DNA of 64,000 nt from Hypericum androsaemum (GCA_963995505.1 OZ023188.1:14273912-14337911), one strand, 5' to 3'. Shown: positions 46,935-59,638, counted from the stretch's first letter. Program-made: numbers and translations. Notes: generated from the sequence alone by a model not told the origin.

Positions 46935-47769
46935 TCAAATTTGGATCAATTAGCATCATATACTTGATAAATTGGAACAATTAACACCTTACAATCAATT
47001 TTAGTGATATATAGGTGGCATCCATGTCATTTCAAATATCATTTTATTATTTATTTGACTTAATTTGATCCATTGATATTTAGACTTAATTATTTAAATA
47101 AAACATCTAAAAAATATATCAAAAAATTAAATCCAGAAATTCTTAAATTTGAACAAAAAAATTTAAAATAAAAAATTGCGGAAACTATAAATAAAAATTA
47201 CAACAAAATTAATCAAAAATATTAAATTTCAAATAAAAAGTTAAAAAAAAAGAAAAACTCTAGCCTACGCATCTTCCCTCATGGCACTTTTTTATTCTTT
47301 ATTTTGCTATTTGAATTTTAAATATTTAAATATATTATGTTTATGTTGTTTCTATTTTTAGATTCTATGTAATATTATTGAATTTAATATTTGATGATAG
47401 TTTTTATGTCAATAATAAGATTTTTTATTCTTTGTTTTCATTTTTGTCTATTTTTTTGTAAATTTGTTGTTTGATCTTAATATTTTTTATTCATATTGTT
47501 ATTTTTTTAATATATAGTTTCTGGGATTTTTAAATTTTATGTTTTCATATTTTAGTATTTCAAGTTTTTTATTTATATTTTAAATAGTTTTTATAGATAT
47601 TTTACTTAAAAATAATTAACTCTAAATATAAATGGATCAAATTAAGTCAAATACATAATAAAATGGTTTTTGAAATGATACGGATGCCATGACATGTCAC
47701 TAAAATTGATTGTAAGGTGTTAATTCCTCCAATTTATCAAGTATAGGGTGCTAATTGACCCAAATTTGA
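46935..47769. mobile_element. Foldback/MITE-like element with about 180-bp TIRs
   Basis: The left arm starts tcaaatttgg at 46935 and runs through about 47110; the right arm is its reverse complement, about 47600-47769. Arms share long strings such as tacttgataaattgga and 'aacaccttacaatcaatttt'. The centre is very AT-rich and non-coding. Target duplication not identified. Confidence 0.8.
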
Positions 47770-47999
47770 ACCAAAAAATCAGGATTGGTCGAATATTTTG
47801 GCTGGGATAGTGGGGTAAGGGTAATTAAAATTTTAATAAAAATATATTTTTAATATAAAAAATTACCGGTTTGAAACCGGTCGGACCGGTTAAAATACGA
47901 CTGGAGACAAGAGCGGGTCGCTTTCGGGGTCGTATTTGAAAACCTTGCTAACAACAACAATCGAGAAACCCTAACCCAGTCTTCCCCACTGCTGCTGTC
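47770..47999. other. AT-rich spacer with ccggtcggaccgg motif
   Basis: Includes 'ggtttgaaaccggtcggacc' near 47870, related to motifs at 22600 and 16110. No gene. Confidence 0.4.
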
Positions 48000-48361
48000 C
48001 TCCAAGATGGCTGACACCCTCCCGAACACGACTAAGCCCCCCTTGTCATGGATGAGGACGTTGATGCTGCCTCACCAATGAAGGAGTTTAGTGGATCAAG
48101 GATGTCGGCAACACTCATCAAGGCGAAGAGGTACATTGACTTCGGGGAAGAACCAAATAAGGTGTGGATACCGAAGGCGAAGGGTAGAGTCCATCCCAAA
48201 GAAAATTCCTCATGAGAAGAGCTGACCAGCCCACACAAGAAAGTCGTGGTCGACCTAGACGCGGCAGTGGCAAGGTTCAGATCCTTCGAGAAGTTGAGTC
48301 TTAATGATACCTCGAGTCAGAACGAGGAGCCAAATTGGGGACAAGAAGGTTAGCGACCCCT

Positions 48362-48402
<41 letters not shown>

Positions 48403-51400
48403 AAAAAGAAAAAGGCCATACACCCAGCCTGCGTAATGGTCGAAAACTACCAAGCCCTAGTAACGAGGAAGAGTACTTGAGGTGGCAGATGAGGCAAATT
48501 GCCTGTGAAGATGAGACAGGCGAGATGGTGGAGCTAGAAGATAGCACTAGTGAAGATGAAGATAATCAAGACTTGCCAGTTAATATGGTCTTCACCCTCC
48601 GAGCCGTGTTCGGACCAAAAGAGAACCAGCCTATTTACTTAGAAGAAGACGTGATTGAAGGAGATCTCGGGGAGTACGAGATCAGAAAGAAGTCTATGGC
48701 GGTGCCCATAATTAAAGACTTCATTAATAGCAACACTATTGCAAAGCCCTCTACCAGCATGCGTAGACACCTCAAATGTTGTACATCACGGCACACATCT
48801 TCGTGAAGCCAGTGGGAAGGATTTTCGTGGACAATGTGGCTACCGTCAATATCATTCCCCAATCGCTAATCTGGAAGCTGAACAAGAAGAGGGAGCGGTT
48901 GATCCCGACTAACATGGTCATGGTGAACTTTACATGAAAGAGCACACGTCCACTCAGAATACTCGCAACTGAAGTGAGTGTGAATGGAAAATTTTGAGTT
49001 TGTATCCACTTTCGGGATTTGAACTCTGCTACTCTAAAAGATGAATATCAAATGTCCATTGCTGATATGTTGGTTGATGCCGCGGCCGGATATGAAGTCT
49101 TAAGCTTCATGGATGGCCAGTCGGGCTATAATTAAATTTACCTTGCGCATGAAGATGTTCACAAGAAAGTGTTCCATTGTCCGGGATCCATTGGAATCTT
49201 CGAATGGATTGTGATGCCCTTCAGACTCAAGAATGTCGGAGCTACTTACCAAAAGGGGATGCACCTGATCTTCCCAGACTTTATTGGCAAATTCATAGAG
49301 ATGTACATCGATGATGTGGTGTCAAGTCCCATGATCATGCCCAACACTTGGAGCACTTATGGGCGTCGTTCAAGAGAATGCGCAAGCACCAGCTCAAGAT
49401 GAACCTTTTGAAGTGCACATTCAGAGTCTCGGCGAGGAACTTTATGGGTTTTCTCGTTCACAAGCGGGGCATCGAGATAGATGAGAATAAGATCAAGGCG
49501 ATCCAGCAAGCACAACCACCTCGAAACAAGAAGGAGCTATAATGTTTTCTCGGCCAAGTAAATTTCTTATGTCGGTTCATATCCAACACAGTGGGCCGAA
49601 CACGGTCATTTGCCAACTTGCTCAAACTAAAGAGAGGCGAGTTCTATTGGGAGGACAAGCACCAACAGGCCTTTGACGAGCTCAAGGCGTACCTATCCAA
49701 ACCTCCAATCGTCACTCTTCTAGCCCCAAACTAACCATTATTACTTTATCGGTTGCTCAAAACTCGATTGGATGTCTACTTGCTCAAGAGAATGAGGAAG
49801 GAAAGGAGCAGACCGTCTATTACTTGACTCGGTCCCTTTTGGGAGCAGAGACGAGGTACTCCTCCATTGAGAAATTGTACTTTTGCCTCTTCTTTGCTTG
49901 CAGAAAGTTGAGATACTACCTCCTACCCAAAGAGGTGAAGGTGGTTGCCCGGACCGATGTCATCAAGTACTTTCTCATCAGACCCATCATGAGGGAAAGA
50001 CTCGACAAGTGGGCATTAGCCTTGGTGGAATTCAACTTGACGTTCATGCCACAGCAAGCGGTAAAAGGTCAGGCATTGGCTGACTTCCTTGCTGACCACC
50101 CATGTGTTGATGTCTTCGCCGATACTTCGGTGGACTTTGGGTTGGTGGCAAAGAAGCCATGGACACTATAGTTTCACGGATCCCGTACCAACAAGTGTGC
50201 TAGAGCCGGGATCGTGATCAAGTCTCCGATGGGTGTGAAGACAAAGGCGTCCTTCCTACTTGATTTTCCTTGCACCAACAATAGAGCCGAGTATGAGGGT
50301 TTGATACTCGGGCTATTTATCTTGAAGGACCTAGGTGCCGAAACCATATGGGTACTTGGTGATTCAATGTTGGTGGTCAAGCAAGTGACTGATGAGTTTA
50401 AATACGAACGGGAAGGCTTCCAAGCCTATTACGATATAGCTCGGTCACTACTACGAATCTTCGAGGATGCGGTTATTGGGTTCGTGGATCGCACCAAGAA
50501 CATGAGATTGCTTTGCTACAACTCGATCAGGATTAGAGGCAAGAGTATATCGACTACCTCAAGAACCTGAGTTGTTGCTTGAACAAGGCGTTAATGACGA
50601 AGGCACTTCACTTCGAGCTCATCAACGACACCCTTTATTGAAGGACTGTTGATGGATAGCTCTTGGTGTGCCAGAGTCCACAAAAAACCATGCTAGCCAT
50701 GATGTAGGTCCACGAAGGCATATATAGAGCTCACCAATCAGGTATCAAGATGAGGTGGTTGATGCATCGTCACGGCTATTCCGCAGTTGGGTGGTTGATG
50801 TCATTGGAAAGATCCATCCTGCTTCTACCAAGGGTCACGCCTTCATCATCGTGGCCACATAATATTTTACTAAGTAGGTGGAGGCAGTTCCTATAAAGGT
50901 TGTTAACCAAGAGGCGGTGATCCAGTTCTTCAAAGAACACATCATCCACAAATTCGGGTTACCGGAGACGATCACAACCGACCAAACTATCATGTTCACG
51001 GGAGATGAGATCCAAAAATTTGCAAGGGACATGGGCTTCAGGATCACACACTCGATGCCTTACTATGCTCAAGGCAATGGTCAAGCAAAAGGTACCAATA
51101 AGGTATTGAAAGCATCCATATAAAAGGCGGTGAGAGAACAGCATAGGACATGGCATCTCGCCCTATCGAAAGCATTGTGGGCGTTCCATACTACGAAGAA
51201 GGGTGCCACTAGAACAACACCATTTGCCCTTACTTATAGACACGATGCTATAATCCCATTGAAGATGACGATCTGATCTTTGAGAAGGGTCGAGCAAGCA
51301 AACCTCTCCCAACTTGACTATGACTTGGCCATGTTGACTGAGCTTGAAGATCTTCCCGAGGAGAGGCTAAGGGCCTTGGATGCGATCATCTAGCAAAAGA

Positions 51401-51720
51401 AGATCGTGGAGAAAGCTTACAACAAGAGAGTCCGAGAGAAACAGTTTGAAAGAGAAGACCTAGTATGGAAAGTCATTCTCCCACTTGGACTCAAGGATCC
51501 TGAGCTCGGGAAGTGGTCGCCTAATTGGGAAGGACCATTCGAGGTGCATAACGTCTTATAGAACGGCTCTTACCGGCTTGCTGATGTGAATGGTGAGGTT
51601 CATGAGCGTCTAATAAATGGACTATTCTTAAAGAAATATCAACCCAGCATGTGGAAAGGTGTGGACAATCGTCTATTCGAAGACTATGTACGAACCTATG
51701 ATCATGAGATGTAGCCTAAC
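48000..51720 (+). pseudogene. Dead Tat-like Ty3/gypsy gag-pol
   Basis: Plus-strand relics in order: gag/protease region (IFVDNVATVNIIP near 48820, where VDGGA is usual); RT with EYQMSIADMLVDAAAGYEV near 49060 and YIDDVV near 49300; first RNase H region (RYYLLPKEVKVVARTD near 49910); a second, archaeal-type RNase H (NNRAEYEGLILGL near 50278, FHGSRTNKCARAG before it); integrase core with TTDQT and NGQAKGTNK near 51075. The second RNase H points to the Tat/Ogre group. The integrase catalytic Glu is replaced by Lys. Several stops, frameshifts and a deletion between protease and RT; not functional. Confidence 0.85.
48363..48400. repeat. 38-bp uninterrupted C homopolymer
   Basis: Thirty-eight consecutive C, followed by seven A, within the gag region of the Tat-like relic. 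Such a run is very unusual in plant DNA and could be an assembly or sequencing artefact. Confidence 0.95.
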
Positions 51721-52050
51721 CAGTGATGGGTTTATAATAGGATCTTACAGTTTTAACAATAATCTTCTCGGTTTTCTTTTGAAACCAGTCATTCATGTAA
51801 CTTGACGATGTATCCAGCTATTCCAAAGCCAATAAAGAAATTCAATAAAAGTTAAGTTACTTCATCGGACTCTTCAAGGGCCAGCAAAATCATGTCTTAT
51901 GATCAAGTCTAGCATACGGTCTCAATAGGACCGGGCATACATACATCAAAGCTAGATAAGTAGTAGATAAATACGATGGTCCAAAAGATCTCTAACACAA
52001 AATGCTAGTCAAGCTAACGGGATCGGGGAACCTTAAAAAGTTAAGCTCGT
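51721..52050. other. Non-coding, between gypsy pol and antisense gene
   Basis: No coding domain seen. It probably belongs to the Tat-like element's pol-to-LTR interval. Confidence 0.4.
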
Positions 52051-55000
52051 GACCATCAATCATCCTCCGGCCGGACGGTTTCGACATCGAGTTCAAAAAG
52101 GTTGGCGATCGTCTTGTCTACTATTTCTCGAGGTGCATTGATGAATTCTCGATCATGGGCATAGGCATTTTTTTCTTGCCTAGTAATGCAGCCGCAAGCT
52201 CGGACTCTTCTTTGGCATTCTTGAAGACGGTCTTCTCGTACTGCATGTTAGCTTGATGACAGGCTACCCTTTTCTCTCTCACACAGGCAAGATCGACTTG
52301 TGATTCATGTTGCTCAGAGTTGGCTTAAATCAAGCTTTCCTAAAGACAGGCAATCTCAGCTCGAATACAGTTTATCGTTCAGCCCGGGCAGCAACCACAC
52401 GCTCTGCTTCAAGTGCTTCAGCTTTTACCAGTCTGAGCTAGTTAACCTTTGATCCCATATTGTTTCGAGTCTCTGCGAAGGTCTTGGTGTGGGCTTCCGC
52501 AGTTTGCTCTAGGCAATGAATGTTGTTGATGTACTTTTGCCCCCTTTGATACCTAAAAGAGACAAGTGTTAGGAGTGGATACAATTCTAGCAGGTGGTAA
52601 GAAGAAAGCAAGCATGAAGGAACTTACCATTGGATAATATGGGTGAAATCTGCATATACCGTGCGAATGGTAGCAAGTTGAGTGCCAATAGATGGCCCGT
52701 GGTTCAGCCCGGGGTTCGTCAAGTACTCAAGGGCCGCGTATGCATAGGCTGGAGTCTTTGGGGGCCTAGTGTCTATCGTCTTGCTCCTAAGGTCGTAAAA
52801 GTAATGAATCAGGTTGGCTCGATGATTGTTCCTCTCAGTATCAGCACGTGCAAGAGTCGGAACCTCGGATACTTTGATGCATAGGATTTCTTCTAGGCTT
52901 TGAAGGAGAGATGACACGGGTGGGCTCAATGTCAGTAGTGGGGTTGACTAGGACGAGAGATGCCTCGGGTGATGAGTCCTAAAATAATATGAGCAAACAT
53001 TAGGTGAAAAGTTGATTGATACCAAGTAAATACCCAGAGTTAGTCTTTACCTTTTCGGACGAAGAAGAAGGGTATTCCGCGAGTTTGACTAGAGGAGAAG
53101 AAGCGCGAAGGACGGCATCTGTACAATAAGAGAAGGATGTTTGAAATCGCCAAGTAAGGAATATGGTGGTCGTAAGGAGTCAATGGACTTACCGTTTTCT
53201 AGTAGGCCAGAGTCTTCATCTTTGGAAGAGTGCGTCGAAACACTCGCTCGGTCGCTTGCTGCCAAGCGGTCGAGCTTCTGCTTCTTCTTCAGAGGGGCTT
53301 TTCCTGGCTTTGGAATAGTGTTCGTCTTGGGGGGTGTCTCTTTGAAGAAGATGAAGTCTTAGCTAGTTGATTGTTGATGAGTGTGGAAATACTCTATCAT
53401 CTATGTATGTTTTAGTGTTGATTTTCCGTTGTTTCTAGTATTTTTGTTTGTTATGTATTGATGTAATGTCATATTTTTTGCTTTGAATATTTTAGTGTAG
53501 TTCTTATGATTTTCATTGCATGTTATTCATGTTTATTGCTAGGAGACTTTGTGAAGATGCAAAGAGGATATTGGTGCACCTTGGATCGTGTCAAAGATGA
53601 TTGGATCAGCCGTGAAGAATGGTGCACGATCGGTTCCTCGACGACATTGGGTAGACTGACCTCGAGCGACTCAAATGATGATAACTTTCGAATACAAAGT
53701 CCGATGGAGATGAGTGAGGTGGTTCTGGAAAGAAGATATATGTAGCTACAACTTTTTCTTTAATGATCTTCTTCAAACTCGGAGTATAAAAGGATGAAAA
53801 TTGCGTCCAAAATCAAGCTTCAAATCTGAGAACTTGCCTAGCCGAGATGGGCTAGAATTTATGAACCATTTTGGGCCCATTTCGGAATTGTCCATGGCTT
53901 TACTTGGCTGGAACTTTAGGAATAGTTTAGTTCGTTTGAGTTGGAAATTTTTGTATAAATAGCCATTGGCTTTCCTTGCAAGCCAATTTTAGAACTTTTA
54001 GACAACTTAGATATTTTCCCAAAAATACTCACCAACTCCACTCTCTCTCTCTTTTGGAAGAGAAACTTGGCTCACCATTGTTGGAGCTTGTAGAGAACTT
54101 AAAGGGGAACTTTTGGAAGCTTGAAGATCATCTTGAGCTTTCTCTAACCCTCTCTTTTATGTTCATGCTTTACTTGCTTTGTTTAATGGATGTGTTTAGT
54201 TGTGTAGTTGATATGTGTGAGTAGTTGATTAGTGGGTTAGGTGCCTTGATGGCATCTACTTAGCCTATGGTCTAGTGGGGTTAAAATGCTAAGGTTTGTG
54301 AACTAGTTAATGAGTTTAATGCTTAATCTTGCTTGATCATCTTGATTATGATCATAATTAATGCTAATCACCGAGAGAGGTTAGGATTGATGGACTATTT
54401 AACTAGTTAATTAGTTGCCTTTTGATGATGGATCTCATTAGGTGGTTAGTTGTCCAAAGGGTGATAGTTATAATTGGTAATTAGTTAGATTAGGTGGCTA
54501 ATTAGTCGCGGGAGTGCTATTAGTTCAACTAAGCTTAATTAATGATCAATTTAGACTAATTAATGGCGGGAGCATTGATTAGTTTCTTTAGAAATATCCG
54601 GACTATAACACGAAGTTAATAAACCCCACAGGCCATTTGGTTATCTAGGTATCATTGGTACCAAGTCCACTATTTCTTTTATTGTTAAAATCATTTTCTA
54701 ATTAGTCGTTGTAGTAACCAACTCGTGTTTGGGAATTGAAAAATCCATTACTTGTAGTCCTAAACTAGTGGTCGAATCGTATTTGTGTCCTAGAACTTAG
54801 TCCTTGTGGGATGACAATCCTTTACATACTCTTTATTGCAAGAGGGGTGTAAAAATCCTTCCTTTCAATTGTCATTAGCCTCCCAATATGTGAGTGTCGC
54901 CCACCAAGTCACGAAGGCGGGAGTGCGACCGGAAGAGAAGTTGAAGCGGCTTATTGTGCTTCGTAGTAGAAGGTAGTTATTCGCCCCGAGAGAAATTTCT

Positions 55001-56432
55001 ACCTTTTCCCACTGACATGAACCTCGGTCGGCTCAGTTTCTGTGAAAAAGATAATTGGTCGGGAATGACACTCCTTGAACAAGGTCGAGCTACTCAGCGA
55101 TGAAGTGGGGATATATGGTTCTACAACCATTCTCCCGGTAGAGCCCACTAATAAGATTTCTTGCAATGAGTATGTTCTTCCAAGGATCAGCACTTTGGGT
55201 CACATCAGAGAACTTCAGGAAGCTAGGATGGCATGTTTCATGAAGAAGTGGAGAAGCTTGGTTGCCATTGCGGTGCTTGTTGAAGGCTCGAAAGTAGGAA
55301 CGAAGATCCTTCATGGGTTTCTTTACCCGAGCCCGAAGAAGGTGGTGACTGTAGCTGGGTAACGACCCATCGTATGTGAGAAGCGAAGGTGTCAACTCGG
55401 GGAAGTAAGCAAACACCATATGGAAGCCATCTATTGGGGACCATTGGCGGTGAAAGTCCTCTTCAATCGGTAAGTGTTGACGTATATAGCCATCTGGTTA
55501 TAAATGTGGGAGAGGATAAATTGCCCAATCGCCATATTCCATCCTCCGGCGATTGCAACAGCTAAGTCGAAGTACTCATTCGACACACGTTTGAAGGACG
55601 GGCAAGTGATGTAACAAGTAATCCAAAGGAGTAGACATGCCGTGTGCTCGTCTTGACAGTGGAACTCATCGCCGGGTCTTGACGGGGTTGAATTCTCTTC
55701 GGGGATCTTCATCCTATAGTCGGTAGGCTTCGACATAGGCGGGAAAGCCATTCGCTATTGGCTTCTTTGCGTCATGCCGGGCCCGGGCATTGGCATCGGT
55801 CACCAGGTTGGACGGGAGGATCTGTTCACCATTGGGGTGAAGACCAAAAAGGGCGGCCATATCGTATAGTGTAATAGTCTTCATTCCTACAAGATGAAGT
55901 AAGACGGAGAGAAGTTTGACATAGGCGGTGAAGAAATCATCTATGTTAAAAGTAGCTTACCAGAGCGAAAGAGAAACACGTTGGCACTTGGACACCAATA
56001 AGAAGTAAAGTGCCGAGTAGTGGGCGACATGGCTCAAGATGGTGTGAAAAAATGGATAAGAGTGAGGCGATGCCGATTTGGTCCCATTGTGGTTGGTAGA
56101 ATTGTGTCAAGACGGCATGCCAAGTCTCGAACTCTTGGAATGGCCTATGGTGTAGGTCACCCGCGGTACCCACTACTATTATTCTAGAAGTATAAGTTGA
56201 AGGGGGCACCTTGGAAGAGAGGCATGTCACGGTAATAGACCAGAAGGGAGTCTCTAAAAGGCTTGATGTCGGTGACCATGGGTCCAAGAACCCGATTCTC
56301 TTTGTCCTTAGAGGTGTCGTCGATCAGGTAGCTTTTTCTGAGTGTGGATGTGATGAGTAAGTTGGCAAAGCGTTCTTCCTCTTTCACTACGTCAGAAGGT
56401 ATCAGCATGGTCATCCTATCATCACAAAACAA
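52050..56432 (-). pseudogene. Antisense plant mobile domain (PMD) gene relic
   Basis: Minus strand, opposite to the gypsy pol upstream. It starts near 56432 (FCDDRMTMLIPSD), continues through WHAVLTQFYQPQWDQIGI (about 56110), then MKTITLYDMAALFGLHPNGE (about 55885), HTACLLLWITCYITC and AVAIAGGWNMAIGQFILSHI (about 55530-55650), and FAYFPEL (about 55415). This order follows the aminotransferase-like plant mobile domain, a family of transposon and host genes of unclear function. A likely intron is 55957-55886 (GTAAGC...TAG). A C-terminal part lies at 52620-53350. Stops, frameshifts and a 1.49-kb solo LTR (53375-54867) break it. Confidence 0.7.
53375..54867. mobile_element. Solo LTR, 1493 bp, in the PMD gene
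   Basis: Starts TGATGAGTGTGG and ends CCTTTCA, flanked by attgt at 53370-53374 and 54868-54872. No protein domains. It has the style of large gypsy LTRs: 'gtccttgtgggatgacaatc' near its plus-strand end resembles that part of Athila-type LTRs. No partner LTR in the window, so a solo LTR left by recombination. Confidence 0.8.
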
Positions 56433-56459
56433 ACAAGGATGAGCAAAGGGCAGTTTTGA

Positions 56460-57090
56460 GCGAGAGCAATAGGACGGTTCGTCCGTCCACTTTGGTTATG
56501 AAGGCACCAGCTTGGGCCTGTTTTGGGGCGCTTTGCGCCTAAAGGCGGTAAACCATTTGGGCGATGACGGGCTTAAGACGGGCTTTTGCATAGAAGGTTC
56601 GAGAGGGTCAAGTCGGCTTTTATTTTCCTAAGTTGAGCCTGGATTTTTGAGATTCGGGCGAGATCTTGGATCACAGTTGCTTGGGCGTCACGATGAGGAC
56701 GTTCCTATTTTGAGATGGGATCTGTTCATTCGAGGAAGGCGGCCTGTGTTTTCCTATACTAAGCCGGGAGGATCCCGTCATATTAGGAACAAATAACTTG
56801 AAGCAGATCTCTCGGGATTGAGACTTGGGGCCGAAGGTCTTGGAGGCAGTTTAGAATTTCCTATTCAGAAGGCGTGGAGGTTAGGTCAAGGCACTATATA
56901 CAAGGAGGGCTCGGACAAGGAAGACGAACATCACCAACACATCAAACAACAACTAACTTTATCTTTGTCGCTTTTTCCTTTCCGTAGCCCGTAGCTTAGC
57001 ATAGCGTAGCCTAGCATAGCTTTAGACCGACCTTGGGACGATCATTTCGGATCCGTCTTGGGTTACTTGTTCACTTATTCCCGCAACATG
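56460..57090 (+). repeat. Candidate LTR of the Tat-like element
   Basis: Contains a TATA-like ctatatacaagg near 56892, a pyrimidine/CA-rich leader-like stretch, and ends near cccgcaaca (57088), followed by tggtgctatga, which resembles a primer-binding site. A primer site after the right-hand LTR is not expected for a simple element, so the assignment is tentative. Confidence 0.4.
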
Positions 57091-57094
57091 GTGC

Positions 57095-57740
57095 TATGAA
57101 TTGATGTGGTCCATGCGTTTTGTTTGTTCTTGCTTTTGTGGATTTTTTCGGAATCTGTAGTATTCATGCTCGAAAACAATTTATTGATAATATTTTTTAC
57201 ATTCGTATAATTTAATTTCAAAATTTTTTAAAAGAATATAAATTTCTTACGACTAACTCATAATTATTAGTGTCTAAGAAAATTGAAGTGGTCCATGAGT
57301 TTGGTTTGTTCTTGCTTTTGTGGATTTTTTTCCCGGTGGGGGCTCGCTGTGGCTGAAATGGATTTTTCCCCTTGATTTTAAGTCCCACCTATGACATTTG
57401 TCTTTCCCTTTCTGGACAATTCGTTTTTTTAGAATCATTCTGGACAATTCGTCAAAATCAAGGAAATTTGAACGTTGAAGATTAATTTTGAAAGGACGAA
57501 AAGTTCAGTGAATGATATATCTCTTCAAGATATCTGTTGGTTTAAATGAGACAGATCTTGAAATTGTTTTTACATTCGTGGTTTAAACTAAACATAATTC
57601 TTTATCGACCAACTTTCATTTGATTTTGAATTAGTGTTGATGCTTATAATTATGCTATAATTTGAGATTTTGTTTGGAATAAATTCAGGTCGGCCTAGGG
57701 AGGGCATGTCCAAATTGGCTACGTACGTTGACTTGAGAAA
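57095..57740. repeat. CAD upstream flank without a gene
   Basis: Same orientation and order as the upstream flank of copy D (62510-62690 plus 63547-63945), including 'taactcataattattagtgt', the gtccca...tgacatttgtc module and 'gcatgtccaaattggc' near the end. The side where the CAD gene should be (below 57090) is occupied by retroelement sequence. A roughly 60-bp part is doubled at 57098 and 57283. Confidence 0.75.
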
Positions 57741-58702
57741 TGGGACCTAAATAAACCCAACTCCTTGAGAAATCTCAATTCAACATCAAGAACTAAGAAC
57801 CAATCGATTAAAAAAAACACAAAGAACCAACTTTCACAAGAAAAGTGAGAGCCTGGGCCCATAATTAAAAAAATAGTTCTTGTTGTTCTTTCACAAGAAC
57901 CAATCGATTAAAAAAAATACCAAGAACCACCTCGGGGGACCACCGTCGGGGCGCCGGACGAATTCGATGGACTCTTCCAAGTAGTCCCCGAAGCTTGTCC
58001 TTCTGTTCTCCAACTCAGCCCCCTCAAAGCCAACCGGTACCGGTTCTTCTCCTCCTTCACGACGACGCCGTCGTTGTAGTACCGTTGTTGTTCCTTGTGG
58101 TTGTTCCTAAGGGTTCAGAGAGAGAGGAGTGGGAAAGAGGGGACGAGGATGAGGGAAGAGAAAAAAGGAGAGAGGGGAGGAGACCAATGACTCATTTTTT
58201 TCCTCTCCTTTTTTGGGTTTTTCTTGGAAAGGGAAAGGGTTTTTGGTTCAAGGAGGAAGGGAAAGGGTAGAGAGAGTAATTGGTGGTGGTGCAGAGAAGA
58301 GAAGAGAGAGGGGAGGAGGAGGAAAATGCACATTGAAAGAATAAAAAATTATATAGGATTTTTTGAAAATTATAAATAAATTTGGTACTATTTTGATAAT
58401 TAAGATCATCACATCAGCATTGAGTCACTTAAGTCACTACCACATGGCATTCTAAGAAAACGCCTAAACGACGCCGTTTTGACAAAAAATTGGTGAACCA
58501 TGTTGGGTAAATTTAAGTGAGAAAAATTAGAATAAATTGGATCGATTCTATTGTTTTTAAACTACATGATACCCAAGTGATAATCCGGAATACCACAAGG
58601 TACTTATGTGGACTTTTCCAAAAGCAAATGATGGAGTTTATGGAAAGGGCGAGACAGTGCGACTATTGGCCACCAAAGATCTTGAGGGAACCAGACCAAT
58701 GA
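57741..58702. other. No convincing gene
   Basis: Holds a G/A-rich stretch (58110-58330) with low-complexity frames on both strands, a 'gcctaaacgacgccgttttg' string near 58465 and ggtacttatgtggac near 58598 resembling the outer TIR of the 3837-5316 element. It may include a decayed relative of that element. Confidence 0.4.
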
Positions 58703-58934
58703 GCTACTTCGGAGTTTTTGTCTGAATGGTGTTACTATTCACCATTTTTTGTGAAAAAAATGTCTGAATTTAAAGTATTGTAGAGGTGGTGTCCACGTTG
58801 CACGGACGCCAAAAAAAGTTGGATCTTGGACCAAGATCTGACTTTTTTTGCCGAATCTAACATCCGACTTAAAAAGTCGGATCTTGGCAGGATCCGAGAT
58901 AAAAAGTCGGATGTTGGTAAAATAGACATAAATG

Positions 58935-59000
58935 TGCCTTTGGCTTGGTGGTCAAGAATGGGATGTTTTACCTCTAGGTCATTAGTTCGATTCTCACCAC
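58935..59000 (+). other. tRNA-like (SINE-type) module, left arm
   Basis: tggcttggtgg at 58941-58951 fits a pol III A box and agttcgattct at 58984-58994 a B box. An intact tRNA cloverleaf was not found. A second, weaker B-box-like aggttcaatac lies near 59127. Confidence 0.5.
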
Positions 59001-59567
59001 CAACAAATTTTTTTGCAATTACTATATAACATAAATATTATATTAAATAAATTGAATTGTAATAACTAGACAATGAATTTTTATAGGCAATTTGGTTTAA
59101 GTTGTAATCCATGAACCTGAGGTTATAGGTTCAATACTTGAGTTTGACAATTTTTTTATAAAACAACTTATTTGATCAATTACTAATTTACTAACAAACA
59201 ACTTATTTGACCAATTACTAATTTACTAATACTCTATTTAATAGCAGCTTCATTAGAGATTTTTGTTTGACGGGTATAAATTTTTTGAAATTGTGTTTAT
59301 GAGAATTAGTAGAGTAAAATATTGTTAAAATATTAGTACACGACCCAAAATTTTAAAATAATATGATGAGTAGACTAGTTTTAACGCGTCACCTCGAAAT
59401 TATCAAAAAAAATTGTCAAACTCAAGTATTGAACCTATGACCTTAGGTTCATGGATTACATCTTAAACCAAATTGGCTATCAAGAATTTCTTGTCTAGTT
59501 ATTACAATTCAATTTATTTAATATAATATTTATGTTATATAGTAATTGCAAAAAAAATAGTTGGTGG

Positions 59568-59638
59568 TGAGAATCGAACTAATGACCTAGAAGGTAAAAG
59601 GTCCCGTTCTTGACCACCAAGCCAAAGGCGCGTTTATG
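59568..59638 (-). other. tRNA-like (SINE-type) module, right arm
   Basis: Reverse-complement counterpart of 58935-59000, with tggcttggtggtcaag and agttcgattctc both kept. Confidence 0.5.

Noticed and set aside
49883..50083. Extra small frame overlapping the first RNase H of the Tat-like relic
   Set aside because: Out-of-frame shadow of the RNase H coding sequence.
53506..54224. Two plus-strand genes near 53.5-54.2 kb
   Set aside because: They lie inside the solo LTR and show no domain.
58935..59000. A genuine tRNA gene
   Set aside because: A and B boxes are present but acceptor and anticodon arms could not be paired; better as a SINE-like module.
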